From positions 124,001-188,000 of the forward strand of contig NZ_JPZL01000002.1 in NCBI RefSeq assembly GCF_000759345.1: DNA of 64,000 nucleotides. Direction: 5' to 3'. Below are positions 49,776-58,128 of this stretch, one piece after another. Source of the DNA: Litchfieldella xinjiangensis (GTDB taxonomy: Bacteria > Pseudomonadota > Gammaproteobacteria > Pseudomonadales > Halomonadaceae). The translations under genes and the position numbers were made by a program. Position 1 is the stretch's first letter, and each line of letters begins with the position of its first letter. The notes below the pieces were generated by a model. The model worked only from the letters and a program-made list of their open reading frames with translations. It was not told the DNA's origin and made no database searches.

Positions 49776-49991
49776 ATGAAACAAGGTATCCATCCCGAAT
49801 ACAAGGCGGTCACGGCCACCTGTTCCTGTGGCGCGACCTATGAAGTCGGCTCCACTGCAGGTCATGACCTCTCCCTGGACGTCTGCTCCGCTTGCCACCC
49901 CTTCTATACCGGCAAGCAGAAGCAGGCAACCACCGGTGGTCGCGTCGAGCGCTTCAACAAGCGCTTCGGTGCCGCGGTCAAGCGCAACTAA
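49776..49991 (+). CDS. rpmE: 50S ribosomal protein L31, zinc-binding type
   Basis: A 71-residue large-subunit protein starting [19 protein letters not shown]. Four cysteines at 16, 18, 37 and 40 make it the C+ (zinc-containing) form. In many bacteria this form is replaced by a zinc-free paralogue under zinc starvation; no paralogue or Zur-like site is visible in this window. A perfect terminator follows. Confidence 0.98.
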   Translation: MKQGIHPEYKAVTATCSCGATYEVGSTAGHDLSLDVCSACHPFYTGKQKQATTGGRVERFNKRFGAAVKRN

Positions 49992-50018
49992 TCGCGCCCA
50001 ACCGGCCTCACCGCCAGC

Positions 50019-50052
50019 AAAGGCCCGCTCCGGAAACGGAGCGGGCCTTTTC
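50019..50052 (+). terminator. Intrinsic terminator after rpmE
   Basis: AAAGGCCCGCTCCG (50019-50032), loop GAAA, CGGAGCGGGCCTTT (50037-50050), then TT. The 14-bp stem is perfect, and it is A-rich on the left so it may work in both directions. Confidence 0.88.
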
Positions 50053-50212
50053 GTTGTGATGTCCCCTCCCTGATACAGAAAAAGCGGCGCGAGCACGGGT
50101 CACGATAAGCTCTGGCTTATGCGCTTCGGGCTAGATATAAGTTGCGACAAATAGTTGGAAAATGCTTCAAACGGTCGCTTAAATTCGAGTATCGACAGGA
50201 ACTTGGCTCAAG

Positions 50213-50241
50213 TTGTGGCGCCGAAGGTTTTTCTATATTCT
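50213..50241 (+). promoter_or_regulatory. Candidate malic enzyme promoter
   Basis: TTGTGG (50213-50218), a 17-base spacer and TATTCT (50236-50241), about 37 bases before the chosen start. The 50053-50212 stretch shows only a small ATAAGC/GCTTAT dyad. Confidence 0.4.
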
Positions 50242-50277
50242 GGCTCGACATCACCAAGACACGAGCGGATGAGACGC

Positions 50278-51549
50278 ATGACTGACGCTAAGAAACAGGC
50301 GGCGCTGGATTATCATTCACAGCCCATACCCGGCAAGCTCTCCGTCGAACTGACCAAGCCGACGACATCGGCCAAACACCTGGCCTTGGCCTACAGTCCG
50401 GGCGTGGCAGAGCCATGCCGCGAGATCGCCAAGGACCCCGAGAATGCCTACCTGTATACCGGCAAGGGCAACCTGGTGGCCGTGGTTTCCGATGGTTCGG
50501 CCATTCTGGGGCTGGGTAACCTGGGACCGCTCGCCAGCAAGCCGGTCATGGAGGGCAAGGGGGTACTGTTCAAGAAATTCGCCGGTATCAATTCGGTGGA
50601 CATCGAAGTCAATGCCGAAAGCCCTCAAGCCTTCATCGATACCGTCGCGCGTATTGCCGACACGTGGGGCGGTATCAACCTCGAGGACATCAAGGCCCCC
50701 GAGTGTTTCGAGATCGAGCAGGCACTGATCGAGCAGTGCAGCATCCCCGTCTTCCACGACGACCAGCATGGCACGGCCATCGTGACCGCCGCGGGCATGC
50801 TCAACGCGCTGGACATTGCCGGCAAGCAACTCGATCAGGCGCGGATCGTCTGTCTGGGTGCCGGGGCTGCGGCCATCGCCTGCATGAAGCTGCTGGTTGC
50901 CTGCGGGGCCAAGGCGGAAAACATCTACCTGCTGGACCGCAAGGGCGTGATCCACAGCGGGCGTGGGGATCTCAACCAGTACAAGGCGATGTTCGCGACC
51001 GAGACCGAGCACCGCACACTGGATGACGTGATCGAAGGTGCCGATGTCTTTGTCGGCCTGTCGGGCCCCAACCTGCTATCTGCCGACCAGCTCAGGAAAA
51101 TGGCCGATAGCCCGGTGGTATTCGCCTGTTCGAATCCCGACCCGGAGATTCATCCCGATGTCGCCAACGAGACGCGAAGTGACGTGATCATGGCCACGGG
51201 GCGCTCCGATTTCCCCAATCAGGTCAATAATGTGCTGGGCTTCCCCTTCATTTTTCGTGGTGCGCTGGACGTGCGCGCGACGCGTATCAACGAGGAAATG
51301 AAGGTGGCGGCGGTCCATGCCCTGAAGGATCTGGCCCGTGAGCCAGTGACCCAGGAAGTGCTGGACGCCTACGAAGTCGAATCGCTGGAGTTCGGGCGTG
51401 GCTATATCATTCCCACCCCCATGGATTCGCGACTGCTCGATCGCGTCTCCTCGGCGGTGGCGCAAGCCGCGGTGGACACCGGCGTGGCACGCAAGCCCTA
51501 TCCTTCGCACTACCCCTTGAGCAGCGTCGAGGGTGTCTACGGCGACTGA
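50278..51549 (+). CDS. maeB: NAD(P)-dependent malic enzyme, short form
   Basis: Oxidatively decarboxylates malate to pyruvate. From 50278 ([20 protein letters not shown]) it is 423 residues, so it is the short form lacking the C-terminal phosphotransacetylase domain of enteric Mae[35 protein letters not shown] and the Rossmann motif [12 protein letters not shown] are present. NAD versus NADP preference cannot be read reliably. An upstream in-frame extension to 50155 overlaps the promoter and is rejected. Symbol by similarity to neighbours in pseudomonads. Confidence 0.9.
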   Translation: MTDAKKQAALDYHSQPIPGKLSVELTKPTTSAKHLALAYSPGVAEPCREIAKDPENAYLYTGKGNLVAVVSDGSAILGLGNLGPLASKPVMEGKGVLFKKFAGINSVDIEVNAESPQAFIDTVARIADTWGGINLEDIKAPECFEIEQALIEQCSIPVFHDDQHGTAIVTAAGMLNALDIAGKQLDQARIVCLGAGAAAIACMKLLVACGAKAENIYLLDRKGVIHSGRGDLNQYKAMFATETEHRTLDDVIEGADVFVGLSGPNLLSADQLRKMADSPVVFACSNPDPEIHPDVANETRSDVIMATGRSDFPNQVNNVLGFPFIFRGALDVRATRINEEMKVAAVHALKDLAREPVTQEVLDAYEVESLEFGRGYIIPTPMDSRLLDRVSSAVAQAAVDTGVARKPYPSHYPLSSVEGVYGD

Positions 51550-51585
51550 TGCACTGTTAGTCAGTACGTGAACGTAGCGCGCTAT

Positions 51586-51614
51586 AAAAAGCCGGCCCTC
51601 TTGGCCGGCTTTTT
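51586..51614. terminator. Bidirectional intrinsic terminator between malic enzyme and DUF481 gene
   Basis: AAAAAGCCGGCC (51586-51597), loop CTCTT, GGCCGGCTTTTT (51603-51614). The stem is perfect with A and T runs on both sides, serving both convergent genes. Confidence 0.9.
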
Positions 51615-51635
51615 CATACGTGATCGAAAGTGTAT

Positions 51636-52385
51636 CTACCAACTGTAAAGCAGGGAGGCGCTGGTCGTCTGGTCGGTCTGGGCGGTTGCGGAGTCAGGGG
51701 GCTGCGAGTTGCGGCGTATCTCGTGAGACAGGCGCAGGGCAAGGCGGGAATTGAGGCGGGCGGTGATCGACGACAATGACCGCACGGTGACATTGTCGCC
51801 GGTGGTTTCGACGGAGGCCTCTTGAGAGACCGAGGCTTGCTCTGAAACTTCCCAGCGATAATCCATCGCGGCATAGGCGACCGCGTGTCGTTCGTCTTTC
51901 TCGATGCGCATCCCGTCGAAGCGAAACCCCGGGCCCGTCTCGACAGATAACTGATGCGTCTCTCCGAGCAGCAATTGCCGACCGTAACCGGCAATGGTCG
52001 TTAGCTGATGATCGTAGCCTGCGAAGCGATCACGCTCCCAGCGCGCGAAGCCGAACAGGTAGTGAGGGCCGTCCAGGTCATAGCGTTCGCGTCCGGCAAC
52101 AAGGTATTGCTCTGCGCTGGCGCTATCGCCCTGGGTGACGCTGCGGATCTCGCCTCGCAGGGTATGCGTCCAGGCATTCTTCAGCCAGGTGAAGCGTCCC
52201 TTGGCAATCAGCGTCTGGCTGTCCGTATTGCCCGAAAGGTGCGTATAGCCGAGCTCGGCATCGCCACTGAAGGCGGGCGCATCCTGGTCGGGTGCGGGCG
52301 GGGAGTAGAACGGGCTGGCCAGGGCGTGTGTGCTGATCAGGCTGGCCAGCAACGCGAAGACAAGGCCGTTCAGGTGGCATCGCAT
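51636..52385 (-). CDS. DUF481 outer-membrane protein (YdiY-like)
   Basis: A 249-residue protein from the ATG at 52385 (AGGAGA nine bases upstream). It opens with a signal peptide (MRCHLNGLVFALLASLISTHALA) and then reads as alternating beta strands, for example AELGYTHLSGNTDSQTLIAKGR, typical of the DUF481 barrel family. It ends in a tryptophan after SASLLYS, in keeping with an outer-membrane barrel. Function is unknown; enteric YdiY is acid-induced. It lies between malic enzyme and the PBP1a gene, an insertion relative to the pseudomonad order as I recall it. Confidence 0.85.
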   Translation of the reverse strand: MRCHLNGLVFALLASLISTHALASPFYSPPAPDQDAPAFSGDAELGYTHLSGNTDSQTLIAKGRFTWLKNAWTHTLRGEIRSVTQGDSASAEQYLVAGRERYDLDGPHYLFGFARWERDRFAGYDHQLTTIAGYGRQLLLGETHQLSVETGPGFRFDGMRIEKDERHAVAYAAMDYRWEVSEQASVSQEASVETTGDNVTVRSLSSITARLNSRLALRLSHEIRRNSQPPDSATAQTDQTTSASLLYSW

Positions 52386-52501
52386 GGCGAGGTCTCCTGG
52401 TTGCCGCATGCAGTGGTTTCGATAGTGCCCTCATGGTCTCGATGGAGGGCCAAGCACACCGCAGGCACGGGATGCCTGCGGTGCTCGGTGCATTGTCTGG
52501 C

Positions 52502-55027
52502 CTAGAAAATGGCCTCGTAGGTGCCGGTACCCTGTGAGCCGCTACGGTCTTCCAGTTCACTCTCGATGGAGCGCGGCTGAAAATCGGGCAAATGGTCTTC
52601 ATGGAAGATCTCTTCGATCCCGCCCGGCTGATCGTCGTGCAAGCGTCGACCGGTTTGCGGATCGATGCGCACGCGCACGATCTCTTCCGGCGGCTCCGGC
52701 ATGGCTTCGGGGCGACCTTCGAGTGCCTTGCCCATGAAATCGATCCAGATCGGCAGGGCGGCGCGACCACCGTACTCACCTGTCGATTCGTTGTTGTCCT
52801 TGCCGACCCAGACCGTGGTCACAAGATCGCTATTGTAGCCGGCGAACCAGGCGTCGCGCTGGTCGTTGGTTGTGCCGGTCTTGCCGACGATGTCGGCACG
52901 TCCCAATTCCAGCGCGGCGCGGCCGGTGCCATTTTCGATGACATCGCGCAACATGTCGCGCAACATGTAGACGGCAGCCGGATCGGCCACGCGAGGGGCG
53001 ATGGGGTAGGTTTCGCCATCGATCTGGGTCTCGGTGGCCTGCTCGTCGCATTCCCGGCAGGCCACTCTGGGCACGGCTTCATCGATCACGTTCTCGTCAC
53101 TGCCTCGCGTGACCCGCTCGATGAACCAGGGGGAGACCTGGAAACCGCCATTGGCCAATACGGCATAGGCGTTGGTCATTTCCAGTGGCGTCAGCGAGGT
53201 ACTGCCAAGCGCAATGGCCAGGCCACGCGGCAGGCGCCCCTCGGCAAAGCCAAACTCCTCGAGAAACGCGAGGGTATTGTCCAGCCCGAGTTGCTGCAGT
53301 ACGCGCACTGTCACCAGATTGCGTGACTGGGCGAGGGCGACCCTGAGGCGGGTCGGGCCGAGGAAGTCGCCGCTGGAATTGACTGGTCGCCAAATATCGC
53401 CGGCATCGGGCATCACGACCGGCGCGTCGTTGACCACGGTGGCCGGTGTCATGTCGCCGTGGTTGAGCGCCGCCAGGTAGACGAAGGGCTTGAAGATCGA
53501 GCCCGACTGGCGCTGCGCCTGGGTTGCCCGATTGAACTTGCTCGATGCAAAGCTGAAACCGCCCTGAAGTGCAAGGATGGCGCCTGTGTCCGGCTCGAGC
53601 ACCACGATGGAACCTTCCGCATCGGGGCGCTGCGAAAGTCGCCATTTGCCCTCCTCGAGTTCGAGGATGCGTACCAGGTCGCCACGGGTGGCAATCTGTG
53701 ACGCGGATTCGGGCTCGCCTTCCTTCCATTTTGCGCTACGGTAACGGCCTGCCCAGCGTAGAGCCTCCCAATCCAGGGTGATCAATCGACCCTGTGCATC
53801 CAGTACCTGCATCTGCCGCTGTGACGCCTCCACCACGATGGCTGGGCGAAGCGGGCCATAGCGTGGCGTCCGCTCGAGTACCCGTAACCAGTTGCTGACG
53901 TCGCCATCGATACCTTCGACTGTCGTCTGACTGCTTTGCGCCGCTTGGCGGGCAGTTTCCATCACTTCCGGCGACTCCGAAAGCTCTTCCTCCAGGCCGC
54001 TGCGCTCGGTGCGCTCCTGGGCTTCAACCAGGCTCGCGGGAATCTCCCGCTCTTCGGGGCCGCGCCAACCGTGGCGCGTGTCATAGGCGATCAACCCCTG
54101 TGTCAACGCCTGGCTGGCATGGGGCTGCAGTTCGCTATCCAGCGTGGTATGGATACGGTAGCCGCCGGTATATACCTCGTCACCATAGCGATCGATGGCA
54201 AACTGGCGGGCCATCTCCGCGACATACGACGCCTCGACTTCCACCTGGGCCGAGAAGCGACGCGCGGTGATGGGGGCGGCTACGGCTTCTTCGTAGGCGT
54301 CCCGGTCGATGTAACCGAGCTCGCGCATCCGATACAGGATCCAGTTGCGACGGATCAGAGAGCGCTCGGGATTGGCCAGAGGATTGAAGGTCGACGGGGC
54401 CTTGGGCAGGCCGGCGATCATCGCAGTTTCCGCAAGCGAGAGCTCAGCCAGGGTCTTGTCGTAGTAGGTCTCGGCCGCGGCAGCGATACCATAGGCGCGG
54501 TTGCCGAGGAAAATCTTGTTCACGTACAGCGCGAAGATCTCTTCCTTGCTGAGCACTTGCTCCATCTGCAGGGCCAGGAGAATCTCGCGAATCTTGCGGG
54601 TGAAGGTTCGATCGAGCGTCAACAGATAGTTGCGCGCCACCTGCATGGTGATGGTGCTGCCCCCCGACTGGATGTCGCCCCCGCTGGCGGCAAGCTCCAG
54701 GGCGGCACGAGCCAGGCCCTTGGGATCCACGCCGGGATGCTCGAAGAAGCCGTCGTCCTCGGCAGCCAGAAGCGCCTGGACCAGATCTTCTGGGATCTGG
54801 TCGTAGTTCACGGGCATGCGGCGCTCTTCGCCAAACTCACCGATCAGCTTGGCGTCGCGGGTAAAGATCCGCAGGGGGGTCTGCAGTTCGTAGTCCTGCA
54901 ATTGGCGAACATCCGGCAGGCCAGGGGCAAAATACAACGCAGCCCCGACCACGGCCAGAACACTGGCCGCCCCCAACGATAGGGCGAGCCAGACTATCGA
55001 GACGATGAACCGTTTGGCGAACTTCAT
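52502..55027 (-). CDS. mrcA: Penicillin-binding protein 1A (class A)
   Basis: Bifunctional peptidoglycan glycosyltransferase and transpeptidase. From the ATG at 55027 (MKFAKRFIVSIVWLALSLGA) it is 841 residues. One N-terminal span is followed by the GT51 domain with catalytic glutamate E90 in LLAAEDDGFFEHPGVD. An OB-like insert and the transpeptidase domain with SGSIFKPF (SxxK), SRN and KTGTTN motifs follow. It diverges from pilM, as in pseudomonads where the gene is called ponA. Confidence 0.96.
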   Translation of the reverse strand: MKFAKRFIVSIVWLALSLGAASVLAVVGAALYFAPGLPDVRQLQDYELQTPLRIFTRDAKLIGEFGEERRMPVNYDQIPEDLVQALLAAEDDGFFEHPGVDPKGLARAALELAASGGDIQSGGSTITMQVARNYLLTLDRTFTRKIREILLALQMEQVLSKEEIFALYVNKIFLGNRAYGIAAAAETYYDKTLAELSLAETAMIAGLPKAPSTFNPLANPERSLIRRNWILYRMRELGYIDRDAYEEAVAAPITARRFSAQVEVEASYVAEMARQFAIDRYGDEVYTGGYRIHTTLDSELQPHASQALTQGLIAYDTRHGWRGPEEREIPASLVEAQERTERSGLEEELSESPEVMETARQAAQSSQTTVEGIDGDVSNWLRVLERTPRYGPLRPAIVVEASQRQMQVLDAQGRLITLDWEALRWAGRYRSAKWKEGEPESASQIATRGDLVRILELEEGKWRLSQRPDAEGSIVVLEPDTGAILALQGGFSFASSKFNRATQAQRQSGSIFKPFVYLAALNHGDMTPATVVNDAPVVMPDAGDIWRPVNSSGDFLGPTRLRVALAQSRNLVTVRVLQQLGLDNTLAFLEEFGFAEGRLPRGLAIALGSTSLTPLEMTNAYAVLANGGFQVSPWFIERVTRGSDENVIDEAVPRVACRECDEQATETQIDGETYPIAPRVADPAAVYMLRDMLRDVIENGTGRAALELGRADIVGKTGTTNDQRDAWFAGYNSDLVTTVWVGKDNNESTGEYGGRAALPIWIDFMGKALEGRPEAMPEPPEEIVRVRIDPQTGRRLHDDQPGGIEEIFHEDHLPDFQPRSIESELEDRSGSQGTGTYEAIF

Positions 55028-55098
55028 TGAATAGCGGTATCCGTGGTGATCGAGGGCGTTACGGCAGCGATGAGGGGGATCCATCCACCAAGCTGCGT

Positions 55099-55127
55099 AT
55101 TATATGAACCTGACTAGCCCGTCACCA
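55099..55127 (-). promoter_or_regulatory. Candidate mrcA promoter
   Basis: On the minus strand a perfect TATAAT (55099-55104) with a weak TGGTGA (55122-55127) 17 bases upstream. The remainder of the 244-base divergent region (to 55271) contains only weak hexamers for pilM, such as TTGAAG with TTTATG 16 bases on. Confidence 0.4.
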
Positions 55128-55271
55128 GCGTTGAAGGGCTGAGTGCGGGTAGTTTATGTGCCATCGGGTGATTTCATGTAATCTCTCAGCCACAGGGAAT
55201 CCGGAGTGGTAAGGTGCCACTCATTATAAACGACTGCCGAGCCAGGCCTTCCGTACTGCAGGAGTCCCACG

Positions 55272-56336
55272 TTGGTGCGACTGAAAAAAACCAGCAAGGG
55301 GTTGATCGGTGTCGATATCACTTCGGCGACGGTCAAGCTGATCGAGCTGAAACGCAGCGATAGTCGTTTCCAGGTCGAGAGCTACGCCGTGCGTCCCCTG
55401 CGCGAAGGCGCTGTCGTGGAGCGGCGAATCCGCGACATGGACGAGGTGGCCGAGGCCATTGCACGTGCCGTGGAGCACGCTCGCCCTTCCGCGCGCCAAG
55501 CCAGTATTGCCGTTCCCGCCAGTGCCGCGATCACCAAGACCCTCACCCTGCCGGCCTCGCTCAATGATAGCGAGATCGAAGCGCGCATCCGGCTCGAGTC
55601 GGACAAGCATATTCCCTTTCCGTTCAGCGAGGTGGCCTTCGATTTTCAGCGCCTGGGCTTGAATGCACGCTATGGCGATCAACAAGATGTGCTTCTGGTG
55701 GCGTGTCGCCAGCAGGACGTGAGCCAGCTCTCCGAAGCCGTTCGCCATGCCGGCCTCGAGGCCACGGCCGTCGATGTCGAGACCTTCGCCATGGAACGTG
55801 CCTTCGGCGAGCTGCGTCATCAACTGCCTGTGCGGGGCAGCGATGACGATTGTGTCGCTCTCGTCGATATCGGTGCAACCATGAATGCGTTCCATGTGTT
55901 GCGCGAGGGGCGTGTCATCTATAGCCGGGATACCGTCTTTGGAGGGCGTCAGCTGACCGAGGAGATCCGTACCCGCTATGGCCTGAGCATCGAAGAGGCG
56001 GGGTTGGCAAAGAAGCGCGGCGGTCTGCCCGAAGACTATCAGACCCAGGTATTGGACCCATTCATCGATACCCTCGTCCAGCAGGTGGGGCGGTCGCTGC
56101 AGCTCTACTACACCGCGGGGCGCAAGCATGAGGTCAAGCGGCTGATGCTAGCCGGCGGCTCGAGCGTGATTCCTGGTCTCAGCGAGAGGTTGGCCCAGGA
56201 TAGCGGGATGGATGTGGTCGTCGCCAATCCCTTCTTGAACATGAAGGTCAATCCGCGCATCGATATCCAGACCCTGGCCAGCGACGCGCCGGCCATGCTG
56301 ACGGCCTGTGGCCTGGCGATGAGGGCGCGATCGTGA
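55272..56336 (+). CDS. pilM: Type IV pilus inner-membrane platform protein PilM
   Basis: Actin-like cytoplasmic protein that recruits PilN to the pilus platform. At 354 residues it has LIGVDITSATVKLIEL as the phosphate-1 motif, then VDIGATMNAFHVLREG and LAGGSSVIPGL. The start is not ATG: TTG at 55272 (8 bases after AGGAG) or GTG at 55275. A run of seven A at codons 5-7 follows. It is first of the pilMNOPQ operon. Confidence 0.95.
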   Translation: MVRLKKTSKGLIGVDITSATVKLIELKRSDSRFQVESYAVRPLREGAVVERRIRDMDEVAEAIARAVEHARPSARQASIAVPASAAITKTLTLPASLNDSEIEARIRLESDKHIPFPFSEVAFDFQRLGLNARYGDQQDVLLVACRQQDVSQLSEAVRHAGLEATAVDVETFAMERAFGELRHQLPVRGSDDDCVALVDIGATMNAFHVLREGRVIYSRDTVFGGRQLTEEIRTRYGLSIEEAGLAKKRGGLPEDYQTQVLDPFIDTLVQQVGRSLQLYYTAGRKHEVKRLMLAGGSSVIPGLSERLAQDSGMDVVVANPFLNMKVNPRIDIQTLASDAPAMLTACGLAMRARS

Positions 56337-56899
56337 CCATCGAGATCAACCTGTTGCCATGGCGCGAACGTGTCCGCGAGCGTCACCGCAAGCGTTTCTT
56401 CATTCTCCTTTCGTTGTCCGCGGCATTGGGTCTGATGGCGGGTGTCATCGTCACGTATCACTACGATCGCCAGCTCGCTGCCCAGCAACAGCGTAATACG
56501 CATATTCGCGAGGAAACGGCCCAGCTTGACGCGCATATCCGCTCAATCGGCGAGTACGAATCGCTTCGCGAACAGATGCTGGATCGGGTCGACATTTTCA
56601 CCCGGCTGCAGCAGGGCCGGGCACAGACCGTCGATCTCTTCAACCAGCTTGCCGCGGGCCTCGAGGACGGCGTGCATTACACCCGGCTGACTCGTCAGGG
56701 GGAGAGCCTGCGACTGATGGGGGTTGCCGAGAACAATAGGCAGGTGTCCGATCAATTACGTGCCTTGGCCGAGGCTCCCTCGTTTGAGGTCCCGGTACTT
56801 TCCGAAGTCGAAAGCGAAGGCGACTCCAGGCAACGTCGCTTCAGCTTGAGCGTACGTCAGCGCACGAGTGACGACGCCCTTGCGGAGGCATCCCCATGA
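56333..56899 (+). CDS. pilN: Type IV pilus assembly protein PilN
   Basis: Bitopic inner-membrane protein. The conserved cytoplasmic INLLPWRERVRERH (about 4-17) docks into the PilM groove. One span (about 22-42) precedes a coiled region and a ferredoxin-like periplasmic domain. At 188 residues it has family length. It overlaps pilM and pilO by 4 bases each. Confidence 0.95.
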   Translation: MTIEINLLPWRERVRERHRKRFFILLSLSAALGLMAGVIVTYHYDRQLAAQQQRNTHIREETAQLDAHIRSIGEYESLREQMLDRVDIFTRLQQGRAQTVDLFNQLAAGLEDGVHYTRLTRQGESLRLMGVAENNRQVSDQLRALAEAPSFEVPVLSEVESEGDSRQRRFSLSVRQRTSDDALAEASP

Positions 56900-57525
56900 G
56901 TCTTGCCGGTGAATGGCGTCGCCTGAAGGAACTGGATTGGCGTGAATTGGACGTCAAGGAAGCCGGCGGTTGGCCATGGTCGCTGCAGACCTTCTGCCTG
57001 GCGCTGGTGCTGGGCCTGACCTTCGCCGGCCTTTATTGGTATCTGGCGCTACCGGAAAAGGCGCGGTTGGCGACGGCCATCGAGGAAGAGCAGCTGCTGC
57101 TGCGCGACTACCGCAACAAGGCGGCCCAGGCGGCCACTCTGCCGGCGATGCGAGAACAGGTGAATGAGCTGGAGTCGCGGATCGCTACCCTGAGGGAAAT
57201 GCTGCCGACCGGGGCCGAAATTCCGTCCCTGATCGACCATATCAGCGAGACGGCGGTCGACAATCAGCTTGCGATCGATTTCATTCGTCTGCGCAGCCCG
57301 GTCGAGCAGACCTTCTACTTCGAGCAGCCGTTCGATATCCAGGTGCGTGGCGATTACCACCGTATCGGCTATTTCCTGGCCGGTGTCGCCAGCTTGCCGC
57401 GTATCGTCACTCAGCATGATTTCACCCTCGAGCCGATCGATGAACAGGGCCAGCTGCGCCTGTCCATGCTGGCCAAGACCTATCGTTATCGTGTGCCCAG
57501 CGACGACGAGGGAGAGGCGCAATGA
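56896..57525 (+). CDS. pilO: Type IV pilus assembly protein PilO
   Basis: Partner of PilN in the alignment subcomplex. At 209 residues it has a cytoplasmic N-terminus, a span at about 30-50 (LQTFCLALVLGLTFAGLYWY), a coiled coil (about 55-110) and a periplasmic ferredoxin-like domain with FDIQVRGDYHRIGYFLAGVA. It overlaps pilN and pilP by 4 bases each. Confidence 0.95.
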   Translation: MSLAGEWRRLKELDWRELDVKEAGGWPWSLQTFCLALVLGLTFAGLYWYLALPEKARLATAIEEEQLLLRDYRNKAAQAATLPAMREQVNELESRIATLREMLPTGAEIPSLIDHISETAVDNQLAIDFIRLRSPVEQTFYFEQPFDIQVRGDYHRIGYFLAGVASLPRIVTQHDFTLEPIDEQGQLRLSMLAKTYRYRVPSDDEGEAQ

Positions 57526-58082
57526 GGTCGGCAAGCGCGCAATGGCCAGGGTGGGTCGTGTTCGTCGCATTGCTATTGGGCGGGTGCGCCGATCCGCACA
57601 TGGCCGAGCTCGATCGCGACCTGGCGGCACTGCGTGTCGACCCGGGCAGTGTCGACCTTCCCCCGTTAGTCGACGTGCCCACGATTACCCGCGTGACCTA
57701 TGACCAGGCCGACCTGCGCAGCCCCTTCATGGCACGCCGGCCCGAGGCGGATGCGGCGCCGACCGGCTCCGCGGAATTGGCCCCCGACCTGTCGCGTCCC
57801 CCCGAGCCGCTCGAGGCCTTCGTGCTCGAGTCGCTCGAGCTGGTCGGAACCTTGACCGTTGGCGGCCAGCAGACCGCCCTGATCCGGGCGCCGGACGGTG
57901 AAGTGCATCGGGTGTCGATCGGGTCGTACCTGGGCACCGATTTCGGACGCATCGTCAGTATCACGGCCCGCGCGGTCCAGTTGGTGGAAGTGGTGGCCAC
58001 CGGGCAGGGGGGCTGGATAGAACGCGCTCGCCAACTGACCTTGGGCGCCGATCAGGAACAGAATATCGACCGTCGTGGCTAG
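57522..58082 (+). CDS. pilP: Type IV pilus lipoprotein PilP
   Basis: Inner-membrane lipoprotein linking PilNO to the secretin. At 186 residues it has a lipobox ending LLGGC at about residues 22-26 after a hydrophobic stretch. A disordered linker leads to the HR domain (about 90-180, LESLELVGTLTVGGQQTALI). LRSPFMARRPE is the PilP motif that contacts PilNO. It starts 4 bases inside pilO. Confidence 0.94.
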   Translation: MRSASAQWPGWVVFVALLLGGCADPHMAELDRDLAALRVDPGSVDLPPLVDVPTITRVTYDQADLRSPFMARRPEADAAPTGSAELAPDLSRPPEPLEAFVLESLELVGTLTVGGQQTALIRAPDGEVHRVSIGSYLGTDFGRIVSITARAVQLVEVVATGQGGWIERARQLTLGADQEQNIDRRG

Positions 58083-58128
58083 TCCGCCGAGGCCGGTAGC
58101 GACGGCAAGAACGCAGGGGAAGGGAACC

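Noticed and set aside
49992-50277. Zur-type operator near rpmE
   Set aside because: The L31 is the zinc form, which is usually not Zur-repressed, and I saw no AT-rich palindrome of that type.
53936-54982. Plus-strand 348-codon frame opposite mrcA
   Set aside because: Lies within the PBP1a gene on the other strand; composition-driven shadow.
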